Shown: in pieces, positions 45,684-55,485 of the stretch
How positions within the stretch are numbered: position 1 is the first letter of the stretch
Layout: every line of letters starts with the position of its first letter
Program-made: the position numbers and the translations under genes
The notes under the pieces: model-generated
The model's input: only the letters and a program-made list of their open reading frames with translations
Databases searched by the model: none
Told to the model about the DNA's origin: nothing
NCBI GenBank assembly: GCA_947486785.1
Contig: CANKUU010000001.1
Coordinates: forward strand, 62,001-126,000
Origin: an uncultured Flavobacteriaceae bacterium
GTDB lineage: Bacteria; Bacteroidota; Bacteroidia; Flavobacteriales; Flavobacteriaceae
Direction of reading: 5' to 3'
Length of the DNA stretch: 64,000 bases

Positions 45684-46169
45684 CTAATCAATAGCTTTAT
45701 AAAAGACTTGTGTAAAGTAGTATTTTCCAGCGTCGTTAGATTTTACACTTATTGCGGTATGTGAGAAATCTCCCTCCATTGTTTTTCTGTGACTAGAACT
45801 ACTTAACCAGCCTCTAAAGGCTTCTTCTGCGTTGTCATAATCTTTGGCAACATTTTCGGCAACGAGCTCAACATTTACTTCTGACGAAATTTTAGAAGCC
45901 CTAGCGGTAAAGTTGTCATGATTAATTGCGCCAATAGAGATCATATAGTCAGTATGCTGATTAGCGGCTCTGTAGGCAATAGCACTAAACTCGAGTGCGG
46001 ATTTACCTAAAGATTGGCGATGGTCATTAACCACATCTAATAATTGATTTTCAACTGCCGTGGCGTTCTCTGCCTCCAAAAATGTTGTGTCTTCCGTTGT
46101 CTCTTTGTCACAAGAGAAAAAAACACACACAAATAAGGCCAGAGCAAAGTAATTTTTTTTCATTTTCAT
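45684..46169 (-). CDS. CAP (SCP/PR-1) domain lipoprotein
   Basis: This 161-residue protein begins with a lipoprotein signal, MKMKKNYFALALFVCVFFSC, with lipidated Cys before DKET. The CAP domain covers about 40-160: VNDHRQSLGKSALEFS, HTDYMISIGAINHDNF, AENVAKDYDNAEEAFRGW and SSSHRKTMEGDFSHTAISV. These have the conserved His and Glu of the CAP cavity. The function of bacterial CAP proteins is mostly unknown. The frame is open further upstream, but the ATG at 46169 gives a proper signal peptide and is preferred. Confidence 0.85.
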   Translation of the reverse strand: MKMKKNYFALALFVCVFFSCDKETTEDTTFLEAENATAVENQLLDVVNDHRQSLGKSALEFSAIAYRAANQHTDYMISIGAINHDNFTARASKISSEVNVELVAENVAKDYDNAEEAFRGWLSSSSHRKTMEGDFSHTAISVKSNDAGKYYFTQVFYKAID

Positions 46170-46436
46170 ACAAGGTTCTAATTTGTAAGTAGGTGCTCTT
46201 AATAAGAATAAGTAGGAAGGGGTAATAAAATTTGACGTTCTCGCGTTCAAGTGTTAACTGGGGTTGTTAACGAGTGTAATGATATGAAAAATATCAACTT
46301 CATCTTTGTTTAATGATCATTTTTCGATGAATTGCACAAGTTTGTGCAGATATCCTTTACGATGTAATTTTTTACTAAAAATCTTGTTTATTTTTTCTTA
46401 CGAGATAGCGCTGAATACTAATTTTGTTTAACCAAA

Positions 46437-46922
46437 CTATTCTTCTTTTAAAACGGCCTTAAAAACAAAAGCTCCAATTTCTTTTACAGGTTCATATAGC
46501 ACAGAATCTTCTAAAGTTTCACCTGTTATAAGGTTAGTAGCACTATTTAACCGCTCAAAAAATACTAAAATAGCACCTACAATAATAGCAACTTTCAAAG
46601 CACCGAAAACTCCGCCTGCAATTTTATTTACAAGACCGAGCATTGCAAAATCAGCAATTTTGGTTAGAAATTTACCAGCAAAATTAACGATTAAAATTAT
46701 GGCAATAAACGTAATTATAAATGCAGATATGTTCGTGTAATGTTTATCCCATTGTAAGTGTTCATGTAAATAATCACCAGTAATATAAGAGAAATGAATA
46801 GCGCCAAAAATGGCAGCTATTAAAGCAATTATAGACGCTATTTCAATAAAAAGTCCATTTTTAAGACCTTTATAAATGCCGTAGCCCAATAAAAGACCTA
46901 AAATTATATCTAGCGTATTCAT
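46437..46922 (-). CDS. CvpA family membrane protein
   Basis: This 161-residue inner-membrane protein has four predicted helices (about 3-22, 25-45, 62-83 and 100-120). The pattern NTLDIILGLLLGYGIYKGLKNGL at the start and GKFLTKIADFAMLGLVNKIAGGVFGALK is characteristic of CvpA, which is linked to envelope integrity and colicin V export. A -7-like box TATATTTG lies at 46946-46939. It is divergent from the unknown gene at 47006. Confidence 0.85.
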   Translation of the reverse strand: MNTLDIILGLLLGYGIYKGLKNGLFIEIASIIALIAAIFGAIHFSYITGDYLHEHLQWDKHYTNISAFIITFIAIILIVNFAGKFLTKIADFAMLGLVNKIAGGVFGALKVAIIVGAILVFFERLNSATNLITGETLEDSVLYEPVKEIGAFVFKAVLKEE

Positions 46923-47005
46923 AACGTCGGTGTTTTAGCAAATATAGAACTTTGATTTGTACCTTTATAGGCGCAATGTAAAGGTAAAGTGCTTAAAAAC
47001 TAAAA

Positions 47006-47362
47006 ATGTCAAGAGATATAAAATTAAAAGAACGCTGGAATGATTTGGTAGAACAGCTTTCTGATCAATTTGCAGATGGTGACCCCCTTGAGATTGATGC
47101 AATAATTTACTTGGTTGGCGTTCAAGAGCTAGGGCAATATCATAAAAAATTTAAGAAGAACGATAAATTAGATTTAATGCATATTGCTATTTGTCGTTTA
47201 TTAGAACCTTATGGTTACTATGAGTTTGATTTTTTTGACGAAGATGGATGGCCGCATTACACAATAAAAGAAGAATTACCACCCTTGAAGGCAGGGGAGC
47301 AGTCTGTTTTAATGAAAGAAGCGATAGTGGGCTATTTTCTCGAGAAAAATTATATTAATTAA
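47006..47362 (+). CDS. Conserved protein of unknown function
   Basis: This 118-residue soluble protein is rich in acidic and aromatic residues (PYGYYEFDFFDEDGWPHYT). It has no signal peptide or membrane segment. No family recognised. It is divergent from cvpA across 83 nt, and its stop is directly followed by the ATG of the disrupted ABM-like gene. Confidence 0.65.
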   Translation: MSRDIKLKERWNDLVEQLSDQFADGDPLEIDAIIYLVGVQELGQYHKKFKKNDKLDLMHIAICRLLEPYGYYEFDFFDEDGWPHYTIKEELPPLKAGEQSVLMKEAIVGYFLEKNYIN

Positions 47363-47695
47363 ATGTAGAGCCTGAAAGATTTTAAGCCGTAATACGCCGT
47401 TATATTTACATCAATTCGCACTAAAGAAGACAAGGGCTATGCTGTTATGGCTCAACAAATGGAAGATTTGGCAAAAAAACAACCAGGCTATTTAGGTTTT
47501 GAAAATGCTAGAGAACAACTAGGAATAGCAATTAGTTACTGGAGCTCTCTAGAAGCGATATCCAATTGGAAAGCAAATGCAGACCATGCAGCCGCACAGC
47601 TCTTTGGAAAAACAGATTGGTATGCCAGTTACAAAATACGAATTTGCAAAGTAGAGCGAGCGTATGAGTTTAATTCTTTAACGACAGAAGACTAA
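47363..47695 (+). pseudogene. ABM-like (antibiotic biosynthesis monooxygenase fold) protein, 5' part disrupted
   Basis: The frame from an ATG at 47363 runs into TAG (47366) and TAA (47390), then continues open from TACGCCGTTATATTTACA to the stop at 47695. Its translation after the second stop, YAVIFTSIRTKEDKGYAVMA and so on, with PGYLGFENARE and ISYWSSLEAISNWKANADHA, matches the small dimeric ABM fold, where the first beta-strand usually begins PYYAVIFTS. The TAA thus replaces a Tyr codon. A product could start at the internal ATG (47447; 82 residues) but would lack the first strand. A pseudogene is more likely than a functional short form. Confidence 0.6.
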
Positions 47696-48293
47696 AGGTT
47701 TGCTTCTTAAAACAAAAATTGTTTTTATAAATATGAAGCCTAGGTTTTATTAGAATTTATTTATTTGATTTACAGTAATTTAAGTAAATAAAAATGTATT
47801 TAAGTTAGTAAAATTACATTGTTGAAACCGCAAAATTTAAGTTTTAAAAAGTATATTTTTAGCACATAATCTTGAGTTTTTTAAAGTCTAAATTTTTCTA
47901 TATATCATAGATTGAAGTTGTTATTTTTCATTAAAAAAATAGTTGAAATGATGTTTTTAACTATCAAATCCTATAATGAGCAGGTCTAAAAAGTACAAAG
48001 TTGAAAGCGTTTAGTTTAGATTTTGCTTTATGTCTTTAGAAAATAATAAATTACTGCCTGTTCTCTAAAATTTAGAGTGTCGGCCTATGTTTTTTATTTA
48101 GGTTAAAGGGTTTTATTTGAGGAATATAATGGTATTAAATTCATCGTGTTTTTTTATCTTGTTGTATCTAAATTGACCATAAAGCTATTTTAGTTAGATG
48201 CTTCAAATCATAACAGCATTAGTTTGCGAGCAAAAAAAGAAGCTAAATTAACATTGGTATCATTTAAAACAACGACCTATAAACACGAATTAA
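47696..48293. other. Gene-free region upstream of glpK
   Basis: AT-rich, no coding frame. It should hold the glpK promoter; TTAGTTTG near 48220-48228 is one base off the -7 consensus, without a clear TTG partner. No known regulator site is recognised. Confidence 0.4.
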
Positions 48294-49781
48294 ATGCAAA
48301 AATCTTATATCATAGCATTAGATCAAGGCACAACAAGTTCTAGAGCTTTATTACTTAATCAAGAAGGAACTATATTGGGTATAGTTCAGAAAGAATTTAA
48401 ACAGATATTTCCAAAATCGGGATGGGTGGAGCATGATCCTGTAGAGATTTTAGAATCGCAATTGGGCGTGTTTTCAAAACTAATAAAAGCGCATAATATT
48501 GCTGCAAAAGAGATAAAGGCTATTGGTATTACTAACCAAAGAGAAACCACTATTGTATGGGACAGGCATACGGGTAAACCAGTATATAACGCCATTGTTT
48601 GGCAAGATAAAAGAACGGCTGATATATGCGAGCATATGACGCAAAGTGGTCTTAAAGAGCATGTAAAAAAAACAACAGGTTTAGTTATTGATTCTTATTT
48701 CTCAGGAACAAAAATTAAATGGATATTAGATCATGTGCAAGGGGCCAAGACAAAAGCTGAAAATGGAGATCTTTTATTTGGAACTGTTGATAGCTGGTTG
48801 GTTTGGAATATGACCAATAGGACTGATCATATAACAGATTACACAAATGCATCTCGAACTTTAATTTATGATATTGTAAATCTTAAGTGGGATGACAAAT
48901 TGTTAAATTTTTTAGGTATTCCAAAAAGTATGTTACCAGAAGTAAAACCTTCGGCATATCATTTTGGCGATTATGAGTTAAATGGAGTAAAAATTCCTAT
49001 AACCGGAATTGCCGGCGACCAACAAGCTGCATTATTTGGTCAAGCTTGTTTTAAGGAAGGTCAAGCAAAAAATACCTACGGAACTGGTTGCTTTATGTTA
49101 ATGAATACAGGAGAAAAACCAACGTTTTCAAAAAATGGCTTATTAACTACAATTGCATTCGGATTAGAAGGAAAAGTAACCTATGCACTTGAGGGTAGTA
49201 TATTTATAGCAGGTGCAGCGGTACAATGGTTAAGAGATGGGTTAGAATTGATAAAAGACGCTAAAGAAACAGAAGCGCTAGCCGATTCTGTTGAAGGCGA
49301 AAACCCCGTTTATGTAGTTCCGGCATTTGCAGGCTTAGGAGCTCCTTATTGGGATATGTATGCTCGAGGTGCTGTTTTTGGGTTAACACGTGATACGGGT
49401 AAAGCGCATTTGGCCAAAGCAACTTTAGAATCGCTTGCCTATCAAACTAAAGACATTCTTAAAGCGATGGAAGATGATTCTGGCATACAATTAGAAAACC
49501 TTCGTGTTGATGGCGGAGCTTGTGCAAATAATCATATAATGCAATTTCAAGCAGATATTTTAGATACAGAAGTTCATCGACCCAAAGTTATTGAGTCAAC
49601 TGCAATGGGCGCAGCCTTTTTAGCAGGTATTCAAATTGGTCTTTGGAAAAAAGAAGACATTGATCAAAATAGACCAATGAACCGTATATTTAAACCATCC
49701 TTTGATAGAGTAAAGCGTAAGCGTTTGTATGGAAAATGGAAGAAGGCTGTAGAAAGAACAAAAGGTTGGGAAGAAATATAG
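48294..49781 (+). CDS. glpK: Glycerol kinase
   Basis: This 495-residue FGGY kinase phosphorylates glycerol to glycerol-3-phosphate. N-terminal [13 protein letters not shown] (residues 7-19), [13 protein letters not shown], the [12 protein letters not shown] block, [13 protein letters not shown] and the C-terminal [18 protein letters not shown] are all intact. glpD follows after 22 nt, so glycerol is carried on to dihydroxyacetone phosphate. No glycerol facilitator (glpF) is found between or around these genes. Confidence 0.96.
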   Translation: MQKSYIIALDQGTTSSRALLLNQEGTILGIVQKEFKQIFPKSGWVEHDPVEILESQLGVFSKLIKAHNIAAKEIKAIGITNQRETTIVWDRHTGKPVYNAIVWQDKRTADICEHMTQSGLKEHVKKTTGLVIDSYFSGTKIKWILDHVQGAKTKAENGDLLFGTVDSWLVWNMTNRTDHITDYTNASRTLIYDIVNLKWDDKLLNFLGIPKSMLPEVKPSAYHFGDYELNGVKIPITGIAGDQQAALFGQACFKEGQAKNTYGTGCFMLMNTGEKPTFSKNGLLTTIAFGLEGKVTYALEGSIFIAGAAVQWLRDGLELIKDAKETEALADSVEGENPVYVVPAFAGLGAPYWDMYARGAVFGLTRDTGKAHLAKATLESLAYQTKDILKAMEDDSGIQLENLRVDGGACANNHIMQFQADILDTEVHRPKVIESTAMGAAFLAGIQIGLWKKEDIDQNRPMNRIFKPSFDRVKRKRLYGKWKKAVERTKGWEEI

Positions 49782-49803
49782 TAAGAATGACAAAAGAGTA
49801 GCT

Positions 49804-51471
49804 GTGAAAAATATCAAATTCTCAAATCAAAATAGAGCCAAAACCATCGCTAAATTTTCTAAAGAAGCCTATGACTTAGTCGTAATAGGTGGAGGAATAA
49901 CTGGTGCTGGTATTGCACTTGATGCAGCTTCTCGCGGATTAAAAGTTGCCCTGGTTGAGAAAAATGACTTCGCTTCAGGAACTAGCAGTAAGTCAACCAA
50001 ACTCATACATGGCGGGTTACGCTATTTAAAACAATTTGATTTTTGGTTAGTAAAAGAAGTGGGTTCTGAGCGTGCAATTGTACATAAGCTAGCGCCACAT
50101 TTAGTACTTCCAGAGAAGATGTTATTGCCATTAATCGAAAATGGGTCTTATGGTAAATGGCTAACATCGGTAGGTCTTAAAGTCTACGATATATTAGCAC
50201 AGGTTACGGGTGATGATAAGCGTAAAATGCTAGAAAAAAAAGAAGCATTAAAGCTTGAACCCTTACTTCCAAAGAAAATATTAAAAGGCGCGGGGTATTA
50301 CGCTGAGTATAGAACTGATGATGCTCGGTTGACTATCGAAAATATCAAAACAAGTTTACAATTCGGAGCAGAAGCTTTAAACTATGCATCGGTTGAAGAT
50401 TTTGAATACACAAATGATAAAATAACTGGAGTAAAAGTAAAAGATGTTCTTACTGGAGATGCGTTTACGATTCACTCAAAGTACGTAATTAGCGCTGCGG
50501 GTCCTTGGGTTGATGAATTAAGATCTGTAAATAATTCTAAAAAAGGAAAACGTTTACATTTAACTAAAGGGGTTCATTTAGTGTTTCCGAAAGAGAAACT
50601 TCCGGTGAAGCAATCGGTGTATTTTGATATTCCCGACGGGCGAATGATGTTTGCAATTCCGAGAGGAAAAGTAACCTATGTCGGAACTACAGATACCAAT
50701 TTCAATTTAGATAAAGATAATATTCAAACAGATTTAGCCGATGCCATTTATTTATTGTCTGCTGTAAATAATATGTTTCCAAAGATAAATTTAGAAATGG
50801 AAGACATAGTTTCAAGCTGGGCTGGTCTTCGCCCTTTAATACATGAAGAGGGTAAATCTGCATCTGAACTTTCTAGAAAAGATGAAATTTTTACTTCAGA
50901 TACAGGGTTAATTAGTATTGCGGGCGGAAAATTAACAGGTTATCGCAAGATGGCCGAGCGTGTTGTTGATCGTATTGCTAAAAAAATAGAGGAAGAACAT
51001 AAGGTGAAATTAAAAGAGTGTTATACGGATAAAATTCCTCTTGCCGGCAACATCGATTTTAAAAAGTTTAAACATGTAAAGAAGTACATTTCTGAGATAT
51101 ATAAACGTATTAGTGTAGATGGTTTTACAGCGCATGATGCTTGGTTTTTAGTAACCAACTATGGAAAACAAACAGAGCTTATTTTAGATACCTACGCAAC
51201 ACTTAAAGATGCTAACATTTACGAACGTATGGCAAAAGCTGAATTGCGTTTTGCTATTGATTATGAAATGGTACAAAACCCTATGGATTTTTTTATTCGT
51301 AGAACCGGTCGTTTGTATTTTGATATAAACAGCATACGCTCTTTAATGGATCCTATTTTACAGGAATTTAAAGCTATCTACAAAGTTAATGATGCACAGC
51401 TATTAGATTGGAAAAAAGCCCTTAATCTTGAAATAGAGAAGCATTCAAATTTTTCAATGGATCGGAAATAA
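49804..51471 (+). CDS. glpD: Glycerol-3-phosphate dehydrogenase, FAD-dependent
   Basis: This 555-residue flavoenzyme oxidises glycerol-3-phosphate to dihydroxyacetone phosphate and passes electrons to quinone. The FAD motif VIGGGITGAGIALDAASRG lies at about 28-46 and GTSSKSTKLIHGGLRYL follows; GGKLTGYRKMAERV and a C-terminal helical domain complete it. The start codon is GTG (49804); the first ATG downstream would remove family sequence. It is convergent with gpsA. Confidence 0.95.
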   Translation: MKNIKFSNQNRAKTIAKFSKEAYDLVVIGGGITGAGIALDAASRGLKVALVEKNDFASGTSSKSTKLIHGGLRYLKQFDFWLVKEVGSERAIVHKLAPHLVLPEKMLLPLIENGSYGKWLTSVGLKVYDILAQVTGDDKRKMLEKKEALKLEPLLPKKILKGAGYYAEYRTDDARLTIENIKTSLQFGAEALNYASVEDFEYTNDKITGVKVKDVLTGDAFTIHSKYVISAAGPWVDELRSVNNSKKGKRLHLTKGVHLVFPKEKLPVKQSVYFDIPDGRMMFAIPRGKVTYVGTTDTNFNLDKDNIQTDLADAIYLLSAVNNMFPKINLEMEDIVSSWAGLRPLIHEEGKSASELSRKDEIFTSDTGLISIAGGKLTGYRKMAERVVDRIAKKIEEEHKVKLKECYTDKIPLAGNIDFKKFKHVKKYISEIYKRISVDGFTAHDAWFLVTNYGKQTELILDTYATLKDANIYERMAKAELRFAIDYEMVQNPMDFFIRRTGRLYFDINSIRSLMDPILQEFKAIYKVNDAQLLDWKKALNLEIEKHSNFSMDRK

Positions 51472-51497
51472 ATATTCTCAGAAGAATCACTTTTTTG

Positions 51498-52499
51498 CTA
51501 ATCTAACTTATTGGTTAAAGCCTTAAAAACACGTTTCGCATTTCCATTTAAATATAGCACCGTATAAACTGCATCGATAATTGGAGTTTGTACCTTTTTA
51601 GAAAATTTTGCTTTCTGTTCAAACGCACTTTTTGCGGCGTAATAGCCTTCAGCAACCATTTTCATTTCCATTTGAGCACTTTTTACGGTATACCCTTTGC
51701 CAATCATATTACCAAACATTCGATTACGACTAAAAGTTGAATATCCGGTAACTAATAAATCTCCTAGATAGGCCGAGTTATTTATATTGCGTTTCATTTT
51801 ATGAACACGCTTAATATAGCGTTTCATTTCGCGAATGGCATTGCTCATTAAAACGCTTTGAAAATTATCACCATAGCCTAAACCATGATAAATACCTGCA
51901 GCAAGTGCGTATATGTTTTTAAGCATCGCCGCATATTCGGTACCAATTATGTCATCAGAAATTTTAGTTTTAATATAATTGCTACTAAGATTCTCTGAAA
52001 CTAAACTTGCTTTCTTTTGATCTGCACATGCAATAGTTAAATATGAGAGCCGCTCTAGTGCCACCTCTTCGGCATGGCATGGCCCCGAAATTACACCAAT
52101 ATTTGAATATGGAATACCGTATGTTTTATGAAAATGTGCGCCAACGATCAATCCAGATTCGGGTACAATACCTTTTATAGCTGAAAAGATAATTTTGTCT
52201 TTTAAAGTTGCTGTAACTTTCTTGAGTTCACCAAATAAAAAAGCGGAAGGAATCGCAAAAATAAGAATATCGGCCTCATTTATTACCGTATTAATGTCAT
52301 CAGTAAGGCAAAGTTGTTCAGAGCGAAACTCAATTGCGGTAAGATAATTTGGGTTGTGTTTCTCTTTTTTAATGTAAGAAATTGCATCGGAGTTGCGCAT
52401 ATACCAACCCACTTGTTTTTGGTTTTCAGAGAGCATTTTCACAATAGCTGTTGCCCAACTTCCACCTCCTAATACTGCAAATTTTGTGTTTATTGACAT
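51498..52499 (-). CDS. gpsA: Glycerol-3-phosphate dehydrogenase [NAD(P)+]
   Basis: This 333-residue enzyme reduces dihydroxyacetone phosphate to glycerol-3-phosphate for phospholipid synthesis, opposite to GlpD. VLGGGSWATAIVKML (residues 9-23) binds the cofactor; SGPCHAEEVA and GTEYAAMLKNIYALAAGIYHGLG hold the catalytic lysine. It is convergent with glpD, 26 nt apart. Confidence 0.93.
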   Translation of the reverse strand: MSINTKFAVLGGGSWATAIVKMLSENQKQVGWYMRNSDAISYIKKEKHNPNYLTAIEFRSEQLCLTDDINTVINEADILIFAIPSAFLFGELKKVTATLKDKIIFSAIKGIVPESGLIVGAHFHKTYGIPYSNIGVISGPCHAEEVALERLSYLTIACADQKKASLVSENLSSNYIKTKISDDIIGTEYAAMLKNIYALAAGIYHGLGYGDNFQSVLMSNAIREMKRYIKRVHKMKRNINNSAYLGDLLVTGYSTFSRNRMFGNMIGKGYTVKSAQMEMKMVAEGYYAAKSAFEQKAKFSKKVQTPIIDAVYTVLYLNGNAKRVFKALTNKLD

Positions 52500-52890
52500 T
52501 CGATCGTTTCTATGGTGCTAAAATACATAAATCAATAGCTTTTTAAACAATTGTACTACATTCATTAGTATAACCGCTAAGATAAAAAGCAACTGTAAAA
52601 ACTGTTTTGATGCTATTTTTATTTCTTTAAGAGAAAGAAAAATAGATTTGAAGTGTAAACGATTTAAAAGACAAGTATTTTTAAATGACCATTACTATTT
52701 TAACACTTACAAGAAACGGTTTCATTTTTAGTGCTTTTTGCAAAAGCTAAAGCGAATGCTTCTATGGTGACCCTAAAATATTCGCAGCAAATAACCTACC
52801 ACACAACTTAATTAACTGGTTTACAGGGTTTAATCAGAAATAATAAAGTATAAAAATTTACCAAGTAAACCATAAGGGCTTATAACGGCA
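52500..52890. other. Gene-free stretch with an AT-only inverted repeat
   Basis: No coding frame. An imperfect 16-bp inverted repeat (about 52613-52645, CTATTTTT and its complement at the ends) could be a terminator for the putative peptidase gene or a regulatory hairpin for gpsA. Confidence 0.4.
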
Positions 52891-54387
52891 TTATCTGCTA
52901 AAATTTATCGAATAATTATAAGTTTGATTACCTTCAAATTGCTCGGGTACCGCAGCTATGATAACGAAAAGTTCATTTTCTCCGGGGTTTACAGTAAATG
53001 TTTTAGAACCTGTACTATTAGAACTCATGTCTACTTTAATATATCTGTCACCCGAATTACTCTTTAAAAGTATTCTAGATTCAAAATGAGAAGGAGTACC
53101 CATAGCGCCTTGTTCTGCACCATTTAAAGTAAAATTTAAAGAGCCAGCAGTCACATTACTTACTTTTACTACATTGTATCCCCAATTTCTTGGCAGGAAA
53201 TTTTGATTAGGGGTATGGGTACCTATGATATTTGAACCGTTTAGCTCAATAGCAAAAGGATGCATGTTATCTGGATCTGCATAATCTACTAATTCTTGTT
53301 GAGCTCTTTGCCATTGGGCTGGAGTAATATAGGTGAAACCAGCAGTATTTGCAGCTGCCCAGTCCGCAAAGTGAGATCGCATTTCTGCATGACCAATTTG
53401 TTCAAACAAGTATTGTTGTGGTCTTTGGTTTACCATTTCATAGAAACCATTGGTGAAAATATCTGAAGGCACATTGGCAACCTTATGTAAGTAATATAGC
53501 AAACTGTGCAGTCCATATTGCCGCACTAGGTATAACCAATCTTTAGGATCACCTTCCACTTCATTATTAATACTATGCCATAAGGTTAGCTGAGGGTTAG
53601 AACTAATAGTGCCAACTTCAACAAAAGCTGAGGTATTGTCAGGGTTTCTATCTGCAGAAAACCATTGAGCAGTAGTTTCTGTATACCAAAGAGAATCTCC
53701 TTCATATCTAAAACCTGGAGAGTTTTGACTGTATTGAAAAATGTGTAGCCCTTCATGATATAAATTAGGACGGTTTATATGATAATCAACGGGTAAGGAT
53801 AAATATGGCATTTGATTACTATCGGTTCCAACTCCATTGTTCCAATTATTTGGAAAATTGTCTTCGGCTCCATGATGAATATATACGTTAAAATAAAATC
53901 CAGCTCTGGGGTTTGGAGGGTCTTGCATACCTAAATCTTCAAGGCAATCACGTCGAACCTCGTTTAACATCGTAAACATAGCTTTTGCGTCTTCTTCATG
54001 ATCAAACTTTTTATCCCACCAGATAGCAAAAATTCCTTTAGTTCTAACTTCTAGTGTTTCGGTAGTGCCAAAAACACTACGAATTTCATAGTTAGCTGTG
54101 TCGTCCTCGCCATTGTTCTCATCACCATTGTTTTCATCGTCACCGTTCTCATCGCCATTGTTCTCATCACCATTGTTTTCATTGTCACCGTTCTCATCAC
54201 CACCGTTCTCATCGTCATTGTTCTCATCGTCATTGTTTTCATCACTACTATTCTCATCACTTTCTTCATCTACTCCATTTTCAGTAGTATTAGAATCAGT
54301 AATTAAGGTGTTTGTATCTTTTGAACAAGAAGAAATTACGAGAAAAAGTATCGCTAAAAAGAGGAAGTTACTTCTGAAATTTGTCAT
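52891..54387 (-). CDS. Putative secreted zinc metallopeptidase lipoprotein (DUF6055-like)
   Basis: This 498-residue protein starts with a lipoprotein signal (MTNFRSNFLFLAILFLVISS before Cys). An acidic low-complexity linker of GDENN repeats (about 40-95) follows, then a globular domain (about 105-390) with YHEGLHIFQY, an HExxH zinc motif, and WYTETTAQW about 25 residues later whose Glu could be the third ligand as in gluzincins. A C-terminal beta-sandwich (about 395-498) ends YNYSINFSR. The arrangement resembles DUF6055 proteins of Bacteroidota; peptidase activity is inferred only from the motif. The start is the ATG at 54387, which gives a clean signal; an upstream in-frame start is possible. 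A TATTTTTG box lies at 54424-54417. Confidence 0.65.
   Translation of the reverse strand: MTNFRSNFLFLAILFLVISSCSKDTNTLITDSNTTENGVDEESDENSSDENNDDENNDDENGGDENGDNENNGDENNGDENGDDENNGDENNGEDDTANYEIRSVFGTTETLEVRTKGIFAIWWDKKFDHEEDAKAMFTMLNEVRRDCLEDLGMQDPPNPRAGFYFNVYIHHGAEDNFPNNWNNGVGTDSNQMPYLSLPVDYHINRPNLYHEGLHIFQYSQNSPGFRYEGDSLWYTETTAQWFSADRNPDNTSAFVEVGTISSNPQLTLWHSINNEVEGDPKDWLYLVRQYGLHSLLYYLHKVANVPSDIFTNGFYEMVNQRPQQYLFEQIGHAEMRSHFADWAAANTAGFTYITPAQWQRAQQELVDYADPDNMHPFAIELNGSNIIGTHTPNQNFLPRNWGYNVVKVSNVTAGSLNFTLNGAEQGAMGTPSHFESRILLKSNSGDRYIKVDMSSNSTGSKTFTVNPGENELFVIIAAVPEQFEGNQTYNYSINFSR
54111..54260. repeat. 15-nt minisatellite (about ten copies) in the lipoprotein gene
   Basis: Ten consecutive 15-nt units of the form CATTGTTCTCATCAC, with a few substitutions each, encode about ten five-residue GDENN-type units on the minus strand. 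The number of units is a multiple of three bases, so gain or loss of copies keeps the frame. This is the linker between the lipid anchor and the globular domain. Confidence 0.85.
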
Positions 54388-54637
54388 TTTAGGTTGATTA
54401 AGTGGGTTAAGTTTGTCAAAAATACTTATTTTTTCTAAACGCTCTAAATTAAAAATCAATTAGTTAGATCGAAAATAGGCTATGTATTTCTAAAGATTGC
54501 TTTAATGTCAAAATCTTATTGTTAAGAGTATAAGGATTTTATTTGGCTTGTAAAAAGCATTCTTGGTAATATAATTTACAGCTACTAAATTATGATTATT
54601 GTATTTTCTTAAAATGAGCGCGCAAGAGAAGCACCAT

Positions 54638-54687
54638 AAGCTTCTCCATTTTAAACAAAAGGCAGAATGCAAAATTGAGATACTTTC
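54638..54687 (+). repeat. Diverged 50-nt copy of the third SulP gene's 5' end
   Basis: This stretch matches 55498-55547 at 38 of 50 bases, including uninterrupted ATTTTAAACAAAA and GAGATACTTTC blocks. Translation reads HFKQKAECKIEILS against DFKQKVDYKTEILS of the transporter. It is probably a decayed partial duplication. Confidence 0.5.
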
Positions 54688-55457
54688 TATTGTAACTAAC
54701 ACCTACCATACTCTAGGCAAAGAATATTTTGAGCTATACGCGATTTACAATAGCTCTGTCGAGCGGTACCACCCTTCGAGTATAACCTTGTATGAGTTTA
54801 AAGGAAGGGGATGGTAGCAGGGTATATAATTGCGTAAAGGTTTTTTAAAAAGAATTAAACCTTCTAAGTCTTCTCTTTTAGTAAAAGCGAAGTAGAATAC
54901 TAATAAAATATGTATCGGTTACATGGATGATTCGAAAGGAGATAGCAAATGAAATTTTTTCAATAAAGTTCCAATTTCACTTATTGTATGTCCTACAAAT
55001 ACCAATCTGTTTTTAGATAATTCTTGTTGTTGCTACTAGCTTTTTAATTTAGGATATTTACCTATAAAATACTCTTTATTGGAAGGTTTAATAGGTAAGA
55101 CTTGTTTTCGATAACTTGCGGTAAACGACCGAATAAATTTGAAGGATAAAGATTAAATTGTTCCGTATTTTTGGATGATGCCAACACAACAGATGTTTAA
55201 AAGGTACTACATAATTTTAACGTAAAAAGAAATCATTTATCATAAATAAATGACTATTTCTAGTGAGAAATAAATAACAGTTCTGATTTGCTAAAGCTAG
55301 TATTTCTGTACCGTATGCAGAATAGCAAGAGTTTGTGGCTGGTTTGCGGCCCTATGGTCAGCGGTAGATTATTCGGCAACTTAAGTTTTTGTAAGATTAC
55401 TACATGTCTCTAATAGGGTTTTTGTGCGAATAGATGCTTTTGCAGAACAATAAGCCT

Positions 55458-55465
55458 TATTTTTG
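55458..55465 (+). promoter_or_regulatory. Putative -7 box of the third SulP gene
   Basis: TATTTTTG matches the -7 consensus 20 nt before the ATG. The nearest TTG is only 15 nt upstream, shorter than ideal spacing. Confidence 0.35.
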
Positions 55466-55485
55466 CAAGCTTAATTTAGTAACGC

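Larger units (their letters stand above)
54460..55485. other. Gene-poor region upstream of the third SulP gene
   Basis: No intact gene beyond a 72-codon frame (54599-54817) whose first third copies the SulP start (see the repeat entry). A GAGCTAT/ATAGCTC inverted repeat stands at about 54730-54756. The rest is AT-rich. Confidence 0.45.

Noticed and set aside
54051-54397. Frames on both strands made of Ser/Phe or Met/Arg/Val repeats
   Set aside because: They are off-frame readings of the 15-nt minisatellite in the lipoprotein gene.
54730-54756. GAGCTAT/ATAGCTC hairpin considered as part of a tRNA
   Set aside because: No D-arm, T-arm (GTTCGA) or anticodon arrangement fits.
54599-54817. 72-codon frame proposed as a gene
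   Set aside because: Only its first third resembles anything (the SulP start); the rest has no homology signal and it lacks a promoter. Treated as a duplication remnant.
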